Of a stretch of 64,000 bases of DNA, positions 41,818 to 51,558 are shown piece after piece (the first letter of the stretch is position 1; each line of letters starts with the position of its first letter). The notes under the pieces were generated by a model, which saw only the letters and a program-made list of their open reading frames with translations, made no database searches and was not told the DNA's origin. Made by a program: the position numbers and the translations under genes. The DNA is taken from contig NZ_JALJCW010000003.1 of NCBI RefSeq assembly GCF_023634025.1, positions 372,001 through 436,000 of the forward strand, read 5' to 3'. Source of the DNA: Hanstruepera flava (lineage in GTDB: Bacteria; Bacteroidota; Bacteroidia; Flavobacteriales; Flavobacteriaceae).

Positions 41818-42837
41818 CTATATCTGCTCCATTGGATCATAATCCAATGGTAAATTATCTCCAACACGTTGCATACCTATTTCGCCAGTAAAAGTTACAG
41901 CTTCTATTGGTGAGTAATTACCTTTTAAATTAAGATAAAAATACTCATTGTTTGGTATTATGGTAGACTGTCGTGAAACCGTTAAATCGTAGACTATTGT
42001 CAATGGTTTAAACACCTTTACTTTATAAATTGTTGGGTCATTAGTTACGTATTTACTAATGAAATTTTCGGCAGGCACAACTTTTTCTTCATAAAGTAAC
42101 GTGAACTTGTTGTCCTCTAATTTATCGTACAATAACGAGCGCATAAAGTGCAACATGGAACCGTAATAAGCTTTTTGTCTTCTCTTTATTGTTTTACGAT
42201 TTGCCTTGTTAGACTTATAGAATGTTGTTCCTGAATAAAAAACCGAAGAAACCGTATTAATTTTTAAAGACCCAGAAGATATTTCATATTGAATTTCAAA
42301 GTCTTGTAAATCATATTCAATATCATATCCAAGGTTTGAATTGCGTATTCTAATAGGCCTTTTTGCGTTGGCCACCAACAAATTATCATCTTCTAAATAT
42401 CGCAATGTTATATCATCTTCATTTAGAATTTTACAGGATAAACTATTACTTGAAAACCCTAAAAATTGTAGCTTGAATTGCTCTAATTTTTTCTCTCTCG
42501 ACCAAGAATCTTTAGAGCCAATAACAACTTCATTTAAGGTATTTAAATTTTCCTTTAGTTCTATCTTAAGAGCAACATCTTTATTATAATTTGAGATAAC
42601 CTGTTTTTTATATCCTAAAAAGGAGATAACCAATGGTGTATTAATAGATTCGTCAAACGGAATTGTAAACGCTCCATCAGAATTAGAAATTACGCCTATA
42701 GTAGTATTGTCAAAATAGACTGATGCGCCTTCAATTGGTTGCTTTGAGTTATTATCAATAATAACACCCGATATTTCTTGGGCAAACAGATTTGCAACAC
42801 AGAAAAGAAAAATAAACAGACCTAACTTAATCTTCAT
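41818..42837 (-). CDS. Secreted protein with carboxypeptidase-regulatory-like domain
   Basis: The 339-aa protein has a signal peptide (LGLFIFLFCVANLFAQ) and an N-terminal CarboxypepD_reg-like beta-sandwich (about 20-105; GVIIDNNSKQPIEGASVYF, NSDGAFTI). The remaining ~230 residues form a beta-rich region with no recognised motif. In Bacteroidota this domain usually heads TonB receptors; here no plug or barrel follows. It overlaps the acyltransferase gene upstream by 11 bp. Confidence 0.78.
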   Translation of the reverse strand: MKIKLGLFIFLFCVANLFAQEISGVIIDNNSKQPIEGASVYFDNTTIGVISNSDGAFTIPFDESINTPLVISFLGYKKQVISNYNKDVALKIELKENLNTLNEVVIGSKDSWSREKKLEQFKLQFLGFSSNSLSCKILNEDDITLRYLEDDNLLVANAKRPIRIRNSNLGYDIEYDLQDFEIQYEISSGSLKINTVSSVFYSGTTFYKSNKANRKTIKRRQKAYYGSMLHFMRSLLYDKLEDNKFTLLYEEKVVPAENFISKYVTNDPTIYKVKVFKPLTIVYDLTVSRQSTIIPNNEYFYLNLKGNYSPIEAVTFTGEIGMQRVGDNLPLDYDPMEQI

Positions 42838-44656
42838 TTTGTTCAGATATTTTTCGCTCCAACTCGGCTTGAAACTCTTCCATAACTGGTTTTACAGTAC
42901 TTTCAGGAAGGTCAGCAATTTTAATATACATCAAACCATCAACCGAATTGTTAAACAATGGGTCTACATTAAAGGCTACCAATTTGGCATTTTGTTTTAT
43001 ATATTTCTTCAAAAGAACAGGTAGTCTTAAAGCTCCTGGCTCAACCTCATCAATAATCTTGTCAAACTTATTAAGGTCTGCTTCGGCTTCATCAAAAACG
43101 AAATCTTTATCGGCATCTTTAAGCTTGACCTTAAAAGCTTTTTTAGGATGCACATATTGCGCCACATAAGGATCGTAATAATGTGACATCATAAACTCAA
43201 TCATCAACGACTTTGAAAAGTTTGAAAACTGGTTGCTTATACTTACGCCACCTATTAAATATTTATGTTCGGGGAAACGTAGTGTTGTATGAACAATGCC
43301 TTTCCATAGCAAAAATAAAGGCATAGGCTTTTGTTGATAATCTTTTATAATAAACGCACGACCCATCTCGATAGATTGACTCATCATTTTATACAACTCG
43401 GGTTCAAATCGAAATAAATCTTGCAGATAAAATCCATCTATTCCATATCGTTGGAATATTTCGGAACCCAATCCCATTCTATAAGCCCCAGCTATAAGTT
43501 TTTCATCACCATCCCATAAAAACATGTGATGGTAATACGTATCAAAGGCATCTAAATCTATGGCTTCATTAGTCCCTTCGCCAACTTCTCTAAAAGTAAT
43601 TTCACGTAATCGACCTATTTCTTGAAGTATATTAGGTATTTTTTTTGCTGGAGCAAGAAAAACCTCATAGTTCTTACTCTGTAGTAGCCTAAAGTTTTCT
43701 TCTCGCAACATTTCAACCTCTTCAACCATTAAGGCTTTATCTACTTGGCCAACTATTCGCTTTGGAGGCTTTGGAACTTTTAAGGTTGTAGAAATGTTAC
43801 TCAACAATTTATCCTTATCGTCAAAAGAATTAGACAGCATATAGGTCTTTCTCCTCAAAAATTCAGAAAACGACTCTAGCGATTCGTGCTCCTTTTGATC
43901 GTTAACAGAAATCGGTTTCCCAATTCTAACCTTTATAGTTCTACGCTTTTGGGTTAAAAGTTCAGAAGGTAGTTTTGCTGTCCTAAACGTATCATTAATT
44001 TTAGAAAGCTTATAGAATAGCTTACTATTCTTCGCATGAAAATATATAGGCACTACAGGTACTTCTGCTTTTTTTACCAATTTCATGGCGGCTTCTTCCC
44101 AAGGTCTGTCAACTACTAGCCTTCCATCTCTATACGTTGAAACCTCTCCTGCAGGAAAAACACCAAGAGGGTGCCCTTCACGCAGGTGCATAATGGCATT
44201 TTTGAATCCTGCAATACTGGATTTTACATCTTTTCTATCTTCAAAAGGGTTTACAGGTAAAATGTAGGGTTTTAAGGGTTCTATCCTATGCAATAAAAAA
44301 TTGGCAATTATCTTAAAATCCTTTCGTTGCTCCAACATAAGTTTAAGCAGTAATATCCCATCAATACCTCCTAATGGGTGATTAGAAACTGTTATATAAC
44401 TTCCATCTTTTGGCAGCCTTTTTAAGTCTTCTTCTGGAATTTCAAATTTTATTTGAAATTCATCTAAAATGGCATCCAAAAATTCTAAATCAGACAAATG
44501 CTTATTACGATTGTAAATTGCGTTTAAAGTAGATATTTTCAAGACCTTCATGAGCATCCAGCCTATAAAAGTGCCTACAAAACCATACTTATCTAATTGT
44601 ATGGCCGAAGCTACTTCTTTAGCCGAAACCAATCCTTTGTCTTGAGCTTTTGTCAT
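42827..44656 (-). CDS. PlsC-GNAT fusion acyltransferase (OlsF-like, possible ornithine-lipid synthase)
   Basis: The 609-aa protein joins two acyltransferases. The N-terminal PlsC domain (about 80-260) has NHPLGGID (the NHx4D motif) and FPAGEVST; the C-terminal GNAT domain (about 320-590) has the OlsB-like region TFREVGEG...DLDAFDTYYHHMFLWD and ...YLIGGVSISNQF. This order matches OlsF, described in Serratia and Flavobacterium, where the GNAT half N-acylates ornithine and the PlsC half adds the second chain. That would give phosphorus-free membrane lipids. Function is inferred from architecture. Confidence 0.78.
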   Translation of the reverse strand: MTKAQDKGLVSAKEVASAIQLDKYGFVGTFIGWMLMKVLKISTLNAIYNRNKHLSDLEFLDAILDEFQIKFEIPEEDLKRLPKDGSYITVSNHPLGGIDGILLLKLMLEQRKDFKIIANFLLHRIEPLKPYILPVNPFEDRKDVKSSIAGFKNAIMHLREGHPLGVFPAGEVSTYRDGRLVVDRPWEEAAMKLVKKAEVPVVPIYFHAKNSKLFYKLSKINDTFRTAKLPSELLTQKRRTIKVRIGKPISVNDQKEHESLESFSEFLRRKTYMLSNSFDDKDKLLSNISTTLKVPKPPKRIVGQVDKALMVEEVEMLREENFRLLQSKNYEVFLAPAKKIPNILQEIGRLREITFREVGEGTNEAIDLDAFDTYYHHMFLWDGDEKLIAGAYRMGLGSEIFQRYGIDGFYLQDLFRFEPELYKMMSQSIEMGRAFIIKDYQQKPMPLFLLWKGIVHTTLRFPEHKYLIGGVSISNQFSNFSKSLMIEFMMSHYYDPYVAQYVHPKKAFKVKLKDADKDFVFDEAEADLNKFDKIIDEVEPGALRLPVLLKKYIKQNAKLVAFNVDPLFNNSVDGLMYIKIADLPESTVKPVMEEFQAELERKISEQNED

Positions 44657-44670
44657 ATATACAAATGTAA

Positions 44671-45930
44671 TTAAATAGTTGGTTTTGTAACCATTTGCAT
44701 GGTTTCTTGTGTTAACTGCTTTAATAACACCGTTTTATTTTTTTCAATCTGTTCAATCGCTTGTTTATCATAATGCCTAATAGTGTATAAAGCTACATTT
44801 TCATGACAAGTTACTTTAAATTTCGCTTTTAAATGCTGTAATAATTTTTCTAGATTATTATAAATATTATCTACACAAACTGAAAAACTAATAGCTGAAT
44901 TCTGAATAACATCTACCTTCATTTTATAAAGATGAAGCAAATTAAAAATTTCACTAATATTCTCTTCAACTATATACGAAAAGTCTAAAGATGATAAGGA
45001 TATTAATACTTGGTTTCTTTTAAGGATAAAGCACGGAATATTGGGTTCAATTCCAATACCTTTTGAAACCTTTGTACCATCGCCATCTGGGTTTAAAAAC
45101 GATTTTACAAATAATGGTATTTCTTTACGCTGTAAAGGCTGCAGTGTTTTAGGGTGAATAACCGATGCGCCGTAGAAGGCCAACTCAATTGCCTCGCGGT
45201 ACGAAATATTATGAAGTAATTGTGCGTTTTCAAAATAACGAGGATCCGCATTAAGAACACCCAAAACGTCTTTCCAAATCGTTACGCTTTCTGCATTCAA
45301 ACAATAGGCAAAAATAGCCGCTGTATAATCACTCCCTTCACGCCCTAGAGTAGTGGTGAAATTATTAGAGTCACTACCCAAAAATCCTTGTGTAATATTG
45401 AGTGTATTACGCTGAAAGTTTTCAGTGATATTTTTTTGTGTTAACTCCCAATCAACATTTGCTCTACGATAATAATTATCTGTTTTTATATAATTTCTAA
45501 CATCAACCCAATTGTTCTTGATGTTTACTTCGTTTAAATACTCACTAACAATTGTTGTAGAAACCAATTCGCCATAACCAATTACTTGATCGTAAATAAA
45601 ATTGTAATCCGGTGACTTGTTGATTTTAAAAAACCCATCCAGTTCATCAAACAAATCAGATACTTTTTTAAAAACGGGATGCCTCTCGTTTTCAAATAAA
45701 TCTAATAAAATAGCATTGTGATATTTTTTCACATCCTGAAAAGAACTCAACAATTCAGATTTTTTATTTAGGTAATTATCAATTACACCTTCTAATGCAT
45801 TGGTGGTTTTACCCATGGCAGACACAACAATTAATGTATTGTCATAGCCTACTGCATTTAAAACTTCAATTAAATTTTTAACTCCTTCGGCATCTTTAAC
45901 GGATGCTCCTCCAAATTTAAATACTCGCAT
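44671..45930 (-). CDS. Aspartate kinase (monofunctional)
   Basis: The 419-aa enzyme phosphorylates aspartate for Lys, Thr and Met synthesis. The start is the ATG with codon 1 at 45928-45930 (MRVFKFGGASV); an upstream in-frame extension lies inside the GNAT gene. The kinase core has KFGGASV, LVVSAMGKTTN and the substrate loop TTLGREGSDYTAAI; two ACT-like regions follow (about 300-400). The gene overlaps the stop of the GNAT gene by one base (TAATG), so it is translationally coupled. Confidence 0.92.
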   Translation of the reverse strand: MRVFKFGGASVKDAEGVKNLIEVLNAVGYDNTLIVVSAMGKTTNALEGVIDNYLNKKSELLSSFQDVKKYHNAILLDLFENERHPVFKKVSDLFDELDGFFKINKSPDYNFIYDQVIGYGELVSTTIVSEYLNEVNIKNNWVDVRNYIKTDNYYRRANVDWELTQKNITENFQRNTLNITQGFLGSDSNNFTTTLGREGSDYTAAIFAYCLNAESVTIWKDVLGVLNADPRYFENAQLLHNISYREAIELAFYGASVIHPKTLQPLQRKEIPLFVKSFLNPDGDGTKVSKGIGIEPNIPCFILKRNQVLISLSSLDFSYIVEENISEIFNLLHLYKMKVDVIQNSAISFSVCVDNIYNNLEKLLQHLKAKFKVTCHENVALYTIRHYDKQAIEQIEKNKTVLLKQLTQETMQMVTKPTI

Positions 45931-46409
45931 TACATTTTTAATAAATAGTTTTGTATTCCTTGTTCGTCTAATTGAACAACATCCCAATCCCGTAATATGG
46001 TTGCTCCTTTTTGTTCATAAAATGTTATGGCTGGTTCGTTCCAATCTAAAACTTCCCAACTTATTCGTTTTACACCTAAACTGTGGCCATATTTTACAAC
46101 CTCATCTAGCAATAAGGTTCCAATTCCTCTTCCTCTCATGGCTTCATCTACAATCAAATCTTCTAAATGTAAAACTTTACCTTTCCAAGTTGAATAGCGC
46201 TGATACACCAATGCAATTCCAACCACATCCTCTCCTACTTCAGCAACAAAACATTTAAAAGCTGGATTTTCACCAAAACCATCCTGTTTTAAATTTTCTA
46301 ATGTAACTTCTACGGCTTCTGGTTCTTTCTCAAAAACAGCAAGTTGTTTTATCAGTTTTAAAACCGAAGACATATCTTCTATAGTAGCTTGTCTTATTTT
46401 AATATCCAT
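45930..46409 (-). CDS. GNAT-family N-acetyltransferase
   Basis: The 159-aa protein has an N-terminal IRQATIEDMSSVLKLIKQLA and the acetyl-CoA-binding loop DEAMRGRGIGTLLLDEVV (about residues 91-108), then WNEPAITFYEQKGA. It resembles the diamine acetyltransferase-type GNATs, but the substrate is not decidable. A perfect -7 TATATTTG lies 16 bp upstream of its start (46426-46433). First gene of the run with aspartate kinase. Confidence 0.88.
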   Translation of the reverse strand: MDIKIRQATIEDMSSVLKLIKQLAVFEKEPEAVEVTLENLKQDGFGENPAFKCFVAEVGEDVVGIALVYQRYSTWKGKVLHLEDLIVDEAMRGRGIGTLLLDEVVKYGHSLGVKRISWEVLDWNEPAITFYEQKGATILRDWDVVQLDEQGIQNYLLKM

Positions 46410-46425
46410 AAACTGAATTTGCCTT

Positions 46426-46433
46426 CAAATATA
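46426..46433 (-). promoter_or_regulatory. -7 element of the GNAT-aspartate kinase operon
   Basis: Minus strand TATATTTG, perfect TAnnTTTG, 16 bp from the start codon. Confidence 0.55.
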
Positions 46434-46522
46434 GTTTATTCTAACCGATTAATATTTCGCGAAAACGTTGTAGTTTATTAAAAAATCCGATATTTGTACA
46501 AACAACAACATCCAGCATATTT

Positions 46523-47530
46523 ATGTCTCAAAAAAATCAAACTTTAGGTGAATTTATTATTGAAAACCAATCTTCTTTTAAATACACTTCAGGTGAATTA
46601 TCCAGGCTCATAAACTCTATTCGTTTAGCTGCAAAAGTAGTTAATCATGAAGTGAACAAAGCTGGATTAGTTGATATAATTGGCGCTGCTGGAGACACCA
46701 ATATTCAAGGGGAAGATCAACAAAAGCTTGACGTTTATGCCAATGAGAAGTTCATTCAAACACTTACCAACAGAAATATTGTTTGCGGTATAGCAAGTGA
46801 GGAAGAAGACGATTTTATTTCCATAAATAGTCAAGATGAAAACAACAATAATAAATATGTTGTTTTAATAGATCCTTTAGATGGTTCTTCAAATATTGAT
46901 GTTAACGTTTCAGTAGGCACGATATTTTCGGTTTATCGTCGTGTAACTCCAGTTGGAACGCCTGTTACCCTTGAGGATTTTCTTCAAAAGGGCAGTCAAC
47001 AAGTGGCAGCAGGTTATGTAGTATATGGTACATCAACTATGTTGGTTTATACAACAGGTGCTGGTGTAAATGGGTTTACGCTCAATCCTGCAATTGGCAC
47101 GTTTTACTTATCGCATCCGGATATGGAATTCCCTGAAAATGGTAAGATTTATTCTGTAAACGAAGGGAATTACATCCACTTCCCTCAAGGTATAAAGAAC
47201 TATATAAAATATTGCCAAATGGAGGAAGGTGACAGACCTTATACTTCAAGGTACATTGGTTCATTGGTGTCTGACTTCCATAGGAACATGATAAAAGGTG
47301 GTATTTATTTATATCCTAAAAGCTCAAAAAATTCTAATGGAAAACTACGATTACTTTACGAATGTAACCCCATGGCATTTCTTGCAGAACAAGCCAATGG
47401 AAAAGCTAGTGATGGTTTTACCCGTATTTTAGATATTGAGCCTACAGAATTGCACCAACGTGTTCCTTTTATTTGCGGCAGTAAAAATATGGTAGTAAAA
47501 GCTGAAGAATTTATGCGATTAGCAGAATAA
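46523..47530 (+). CDS. fbp: Class 1 fructose-1,6-bisphosphatase
   Basis: The 335-aa gluconeogenic enzyme shows the metal-binding [13 protein letters not shown] (about 115-127), an EEEDDF segment (about 93-98), and the substrate loop [23 protein letters not shown] -7-like element precedes the start by about 30 bp. A strong terminator follows. Confidence 0.95.
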   Translation: MSQKNQTLGEFIIENQSSFKYTSGELSRLINSIRLAAKVVNHEVNKAGLVDIIGAAGDTNIQGEDQQKLDVYANEKFIQTLTNRNIVCGIASEEEDDFISINSQDENNNNKYVVLIDPLDGSSNIDVNVSVGTIFSVYRRVTPVGTPVTLEDFLQKGSQQVAAGYVVYGTSTMLVYTTGAGVNGFTLNPAIGTFYLSHPDMEFPENGKIYSVNEGNYIHFPQGIKNYIKYCQMEEGDRPYTSRYIGSLVSDFHRNMIKGGIYLYPKSSKNSNGKLRLLYECNPMAFLAEQANGKASDGFTRILDIEPTELHQRVPFICGSKNMVVKAEEFMRLAE

Positions 47531-47562
47531 AAAAAAGCGAACTTAAAAAGTTCGCTTTTTTT
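47531..47562. terminator. Terminator after fbp, bidirectional
   Basis: GCGAACTT (47537-47544) pairs with AAGTTCGC (47548-47555), flanked by A- and T-runs; shared with the convergent TerB-like gene. Confidence 0.85.
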
Positions 47563-47579
47563 ATTACCTAACAGAACTA

Positions 47580-48011
47580 TTATCTGTTCATATTTTTTAT
47601 CTCTTCCATAAAAGTGTCTAAATCTACACCGTTACTAACAAGAGTTAATGCCTTATCTACAACATATTTTACATTATCATGCGAGAATCCTAAACCAACA
47701 GCAATTTTTCTCAATACCAACTCTTCGTGGTCTCCTTTAATATGGTCAACATAAACCATTCTAGCTAAATCATACAAACGTTCTAAACGTCTATCGTATG
47801 AAGTTGGCGGATTTATAGGATGTGATTTATAATCTTTTAATATAGCTTTATACTCACTTTCACTAACATCTAATTTATGAGCCAATCGATCTAAAAATGC
47901 TTTCTCCTCATCAGTAATTATACCATCATCCATGGCTACTCTCACTATGGCTGCAAAATGATCTTCGTTGCGTTTTTTAAATCCGCTATCAAATAAATCT
48001 AAAAATGACAT
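47580..48011 (-). CDS. TerB-like family protein
   Basis: The 143-aa protein from MSFLDLFDSGF (start codon at 48009-48011) has a compact helical TerB-like bundle with conserved acidic residues (MDDGIITDEEKAFLDRLAHKLDVSE). TerB proteins are named for tellurite resistance, but single genes like this are widespread and of unknown role. A 44-codon in-frame extension reaching 48143 overlaps the mfd start and promoter, so it was rejected. Confidence 0.83.
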   Translation of the reverse strand: MSFLDLFDSGFKKRNEDHFAAIVRVAMDDGIITDEEKAFLDRLAHKLDVSESEYKAILKDYKSHPINPPTSYDRRLERLYDLARMVYVDHIKGDHEELVLRKIAVGLGFSHDNVKYVVDKALTLVSNGVDLDTFMEEIKNMNR

Positions 48012-48085
48012 ATGTTTTTCTTTTTTTGGTGCTGCAAAGATAATTTTAATAATAGTTTTAATCAATAAACTGTTAAACAAAATTT

Positions 48086-48093
48086 TATATTTG
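48086..48093 (+). promoter_or_regulatory. -7 element of mfd
   Basis: TATATTTG, a perfect TAnnTTTG, 16 bp before the TTG start at 48110. Confidence 0.55.
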
Positions 48094-48109
48094 CACAAAA
48101 TAAATTGTC

Positions 48110-51100
48110 TTGAGTAAATCTTATCTCTCGCAAATCTATGCACAGGCTTTGCAAACGCAAAATCTGCAAACTGCTATTGCCCAAAATCATTCTAAAACAC
48201 ATATAAAAGGACTCGTTGGATCGTCGTTTTCTTTGGTGGTAAGCGAAGCCTTCAAACAGACTGATAAGCCCTTCTTGTTAATTTTTAACGACAAAGAAGA
48301 AGCCGCCTTTTATTTAAATGATTTAGAGTTGTTGTTAAATGACAAGGATGTATTGTTTTATCCAGGAAGCTACCGCAGGCCTTATCAAATTGAAGAAACT
48401 GACAATGCCAATGTTTTATTGCGAGCTGAAGTTTTAAACCGCATTAACTCTCGGAAAAAACCAGCCGTAATTGTCACCTATCCAGATGCCCTATTTGAAA
48501 AAGTGGTTACCAGAAGGGAATTGGAGAAAAACACCTTGAAAATTTCGGTTAATGATAATCTCTCCATCGATTTTGTGAATGAGGTACTATTTGAATATAA
48601 ATTTAAACGTGTTGATTTTGTAACCGAACCTGGTGAGTTTTCCGTTCGCGGTGGTATTGTAGATGTGTTTTCATTTTCACATGATGAACCCTATCGCATT
48701 GAGTTTTTTGGCGATGAAGTTGATAGTATCAGAACATTTGATGTTGAAACTCAACTTTCAACCGATCAAATTAAAAAAATAAGTGTCATCCCAAATGTGG
48801 CCAACAAATTTTTGGAAGAAAGCAGACAGAGTTTTTTAAAATATATTGCACAAAAAACGGTTGTTTTTACAAAAAATGCAGATGTCCTGTTTTCAAGAAT
48901 TGACGATTTTTTTGGTAAAGCAGAAGAAGCTTTCAAAAACCTATCAACCGAAATAAAACATGCCGAACCTAACGAACTTTTTTGTGATTCTAAACTCTTA
49001 AAAAAACAGCTTTTAGATTTTAATCTGGTTGAGTTTGGTTCACAAAGTTTATTTTGTCATTCAGAGTATTCCGATTCAATAGGAGTCGAAGAATCTGTTT
49101 TAGAAGAGATTGCCACGTCGCAAGCTCCTCGCAATGACAATGTAATCATATTCAATACAACACCACAACCTGCATTTAATAAGCAATTTAATTTGCTGAT
49201 TGAAAACCTAAATTCCCAACACGCAAAAGGATACACCAATTACATTGCTTGCGTTAGCGAACAACAAGCCAAACGATTTCATGATATTTTTGAAGATGTA
49301 GAAGAAGAGGTGCATTATAAAACCATTGTACTATCATTATACCAAGGATTTATTGATCATGACAATAAAATAACCTGCTATACCGATCATCAAATATTTG
49401 AACGCTATCATAAATTTCATCTCAAAAATGGTTATGCCAAAAAACAAGCCATAACGCTTAAAGAGTTAACCAATTTAGAGATTGGAGATTATGTAACACA
49501 CATTGATCATGGAATAGGTAAATTTGGAGGACTTCAAAAAATTGATGTCGAAGGTAAAAAGCAAGAAGCTATTAAACTTATATACGGTGAACGCGATGTC
49601 TTGTATTTAAGTATTCATTCGCTCCATAAAATTACCAAGTTCAACGGAAAGGATGGCAAACCGCCTAAAATTTATAAGCTAGGTAGTAAAGCGTGGAAAA
49701 CGCTAAAACAAAAAACCAAATCACGCGTTAAAGAAATTGCTTTTAATCTTATTAAAGTATATGCCAAACGTAAACTTGAAAAAGGTTATCAGTACAAACC
49801 AGACAGTTACATGCAGCATGAGTTGGAAGCGTCTTTTTTATATGAAGACACTCCTGACCAAATAACATCTACTGCCGACATTAAGGCTGACATGGAAAGT
49901 GACAGACCAATGGACCGTTTAGTTTGTGGTGACGTTGGATTTGGAAAAACCGAAGTCGCCATTAGAGCTGCATTTAAGGCTGTAGATAACGGGAAACAAG
50001 TTGCCGTTTTGGTACCAACAACAATTTTGGCTTATCAACATTCCAGAACGTTTAAAGAACGGCTAAAAGATTTCCCAGTAACTGTAGACTACCTCAATCG
50101 CTTCAGAACGGCGAAAGAAAAACGTGAAACTCTTGAAAGTTTAGAAAAAGGTGGTGTTGATATAATAATTGGCACGCACCAATTAGTAAACAAAAATGTG
50201 AAATTTAAGGATTTAGGATTACTAATTGTTGATGAAGAACAAAAATTCGGTGTTGCCGTAAAGGAGAAATTAAAAACCTTAAAAGAAAATGTGGATGTTC
50301 TTACATTAACAGCCACACCTATTCCTAGAACCTTGCAGTTTAGTTTAATGGCTGCGCGAGATTTATCAGTAATTACAACGCCTCCACCAAACCGTTACCC
50401 AATTGAAAGCCATGTTATTCGATTTAATGAGGAAACCATTCGAGATGCCATTAGTTATGAAATTGAACGCGGTGGTCAAATTTTCTTTATCCATAACCGT
50501 ATTGAAAACATAAAAGAAGTTGCTGGTATGATTCAGCGGTTGGTACCTGATGCCAAAATAGGTATTGGCCACGGACAAATGGAAGGTAAAAAGTTAGAAC
50601 AGCTTATGCTCTCATTTATCAATGGTGGGTTTGACGTTTTAGTAAGCACAACCATTGTGGAAAGCGGTTTAGATGTCCCAAATGCCAATACCATTTTTAT
50701 CAATAACGCCAATAATTTTGGATTAAGTGACTTACATCAAATGCGTGGTCGCGTAGGTAGAAGTAACAAAAAGGCCTTTTGTTATTTTATAACACCAGAA
50801 TATTCAGCTATGACCAACGATGCCAGAAAACGCATTACTGCTTTAGAACAGTTTACCGAACTGGGCAGTGGCTTCAACATTGCCATGAAAGATTTGGAAA
50901 TTCGTGGTGCTGGTGATTTATTAGGTGGTGAACAAAGTGGCTTTATTAATGAAATAGGTTTCGATACGTATCAAAAAATTCTTAATGAAGCTATTGAAGA
51001 ACTTAAAGAAAATGAGTTTAAAGATTTATATCAAGATGATGGCAAACCTAAAGAGTATGTAAAGGATATTACAATAGATTCTGATTTTGAATTGTTGTTC

Positions 51101-51523
51101 CCGGATGATTATATAAATAACATTACAGAACGTTTAAATCTGTACACTCAACTTAACAATGTAAAAACTGAAGAAGATCTTGAGCAGTTTGAAACCGAAC
51201 TTATAGATCGTTTTGGGGAATTGCCTGTTCAGGTTGTAGACCTACTAAATAGTGTGCGTTTAAAATGGACTGCTACTAAACTTGGTCTAGAAAAAGTAGT
51301 TATGAAACACGGTAAACTGGTGGGCTATTTTATAAAGGACCAACAGAGTGCCTTTTATCAGAGTATTGGTTTTACTAAAGTTTTACAGTTTATTCAGAGT
51401 AATCCAAAAGCCTGTAAGATGAAAGAAAAACAAACCCGTCAAGGCTTACGTTTGTTGCTGACTTTTGAAAATATTAAAAATGTAGAACAAGCCTTATCGG
51501 CTTTAAATCAAATTTTGGCATAG
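48110..51523 (+). CDS. mfd: Transcription-repair coupling factor (TTG start), with an in-frame repeat insertion
   Basis: The 1137-aa ATPase pushes stalled RNA polymerase off damaged DNA and recruits UvrA. Visible parts are the UvrB-like N-terminal module (LFYPGSYRRPYQIEETDNANVL-like, then GGIVDVFSF), the RNA-polymerase-interacting CarD-like domain (YVTHIDHGIGKFGGL, about 463-540), the translocase with Walker A CGDVGFGKTEVA (about 605-616), DEEQ box, TATPIPRTL and motif VI MRGRVGRS, and the C-terminal TRCF domain. Residues ~316-344 (CHSEYSDSIGV ... APRNDN) are encoded by an 87-bp palindrome-bounded repeat inserted in frame in the N-terminal half. Confidence 0.96.
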   Translation: MSKSYLSQIYAQALQTQNLQTAIAQNHSKTHIKGLVGSSFSLVVSEAFKQTDKPFLLIFNDKEEAAFYLNDLELLLNDKDVLFYPGSYRRPYQIEETDNANVLLRAEVLNRINSRKKPAVIVTYPDALFEKVVTRRELEKNTLKISVNDNLSIDFVNEVLFEYKFKRVDFVTEPGEFSVRGGIVDVFSFSHDEPYRIEFFGDEVDSIRTFDVETQLSTDQIKKISVIPNVANKFLEESRQSFLKYIAQKTVVFTKNADVLFSRIDDFFGKAEEAFKNLSTEIKHAEPNELFCDSKLLKKQLLDFNLVEFGSQSLFCHSEYSDSIGVEESVLEEIATSQAPRNDNVIIFNTTPQPAFNKQFNLLIENLNSQHAKGYTNYIACVSEQQAKRFHDIFEDVEEEVHYKTIVLSLYQGFIDHDNKITCYTDHQIFERYHKFHLKNGYAKKQAITLKELTNLEIGDYVTHIDHGIGKFGGLQKIDVEGKKQEAIKLIYGERDVLYLSIHSLHKITKFNGKDGKPPKIYKLGSKAWKTLKQKTKSRVKEIAFNLIKVYAKRKLEKGYQYKPDSYMQHELEASFLYEDTPDQITSTADIKADMESDRPMDRLVCGDVGFGKTEVAIRAAFKAVDNGKQVAVLVPTTILAYQHSRTFKERLKDFPVTVDYLNRFRTAKEKRETLESLEKGGVDIIIGTHQLVNKNVKFKDLGLLIVDEEQKFGVAVKEKLKTLKENVDVLTLTATPIPRTLQFSLMAARDLSVITTPPPNRYPIESHVIRFNEETIRDAISYEIERGGQIFFIHNRIENIKEVAGMIQRLVPDAKIGIGHGQMEGKKLEQLMLSFINGGFDVLVSTTIVESGLDVPNANTIFINNANNFGLSDLHQMRGRVGRSNKKAFCYFITPEYSAMTNDARKRITALEQFTELGSGFNIAMKDLEIRGAGDLLGGEQSGFINEIGFDTYQKILNEAIEELKENEFKDLYQDDGKPKEYVKDITIDSDFELLFPDDYINNITERLNLYTQLNNVKTEEDLEQFETELIDRFGELPVQVVDLLNSVRLKWTATKLGLEKVVMKHGKLVGYFIKDQQSAFYQSIGFTKVLQFIQSNPKACKMKEKQTRQGLRLLLTFENIKNVEQALSALNQILA
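49054..49140. repeat. 87-bp dispersed repeat inserted in frame in mfd
   Basis: The element is bounded by a perfect 8-bp terminal inverted repeat, TTGTCATT (49054-49061) and AATGACAA (49133-49140). Its length is 29 codons exactly and it contains no stop in the mfd frame. Its ends and internal words (GAATCT, GAGATTGCCACGTCGC) resemble the TGTCATTC...AATGACA repeats common in Bacteroidota intergenic regions (from memory). Confidence 0.65.
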
Positions 51524-51558
51524 CTATTGAAAACAGTAATAAAACAATATGTCTCGAT

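Noticed and set aside
48012-48143. N-terminal extension of the TerB-like ORF
   Set aside because: It overlaps the mfd start and promoter and has no TerB-like sequence.
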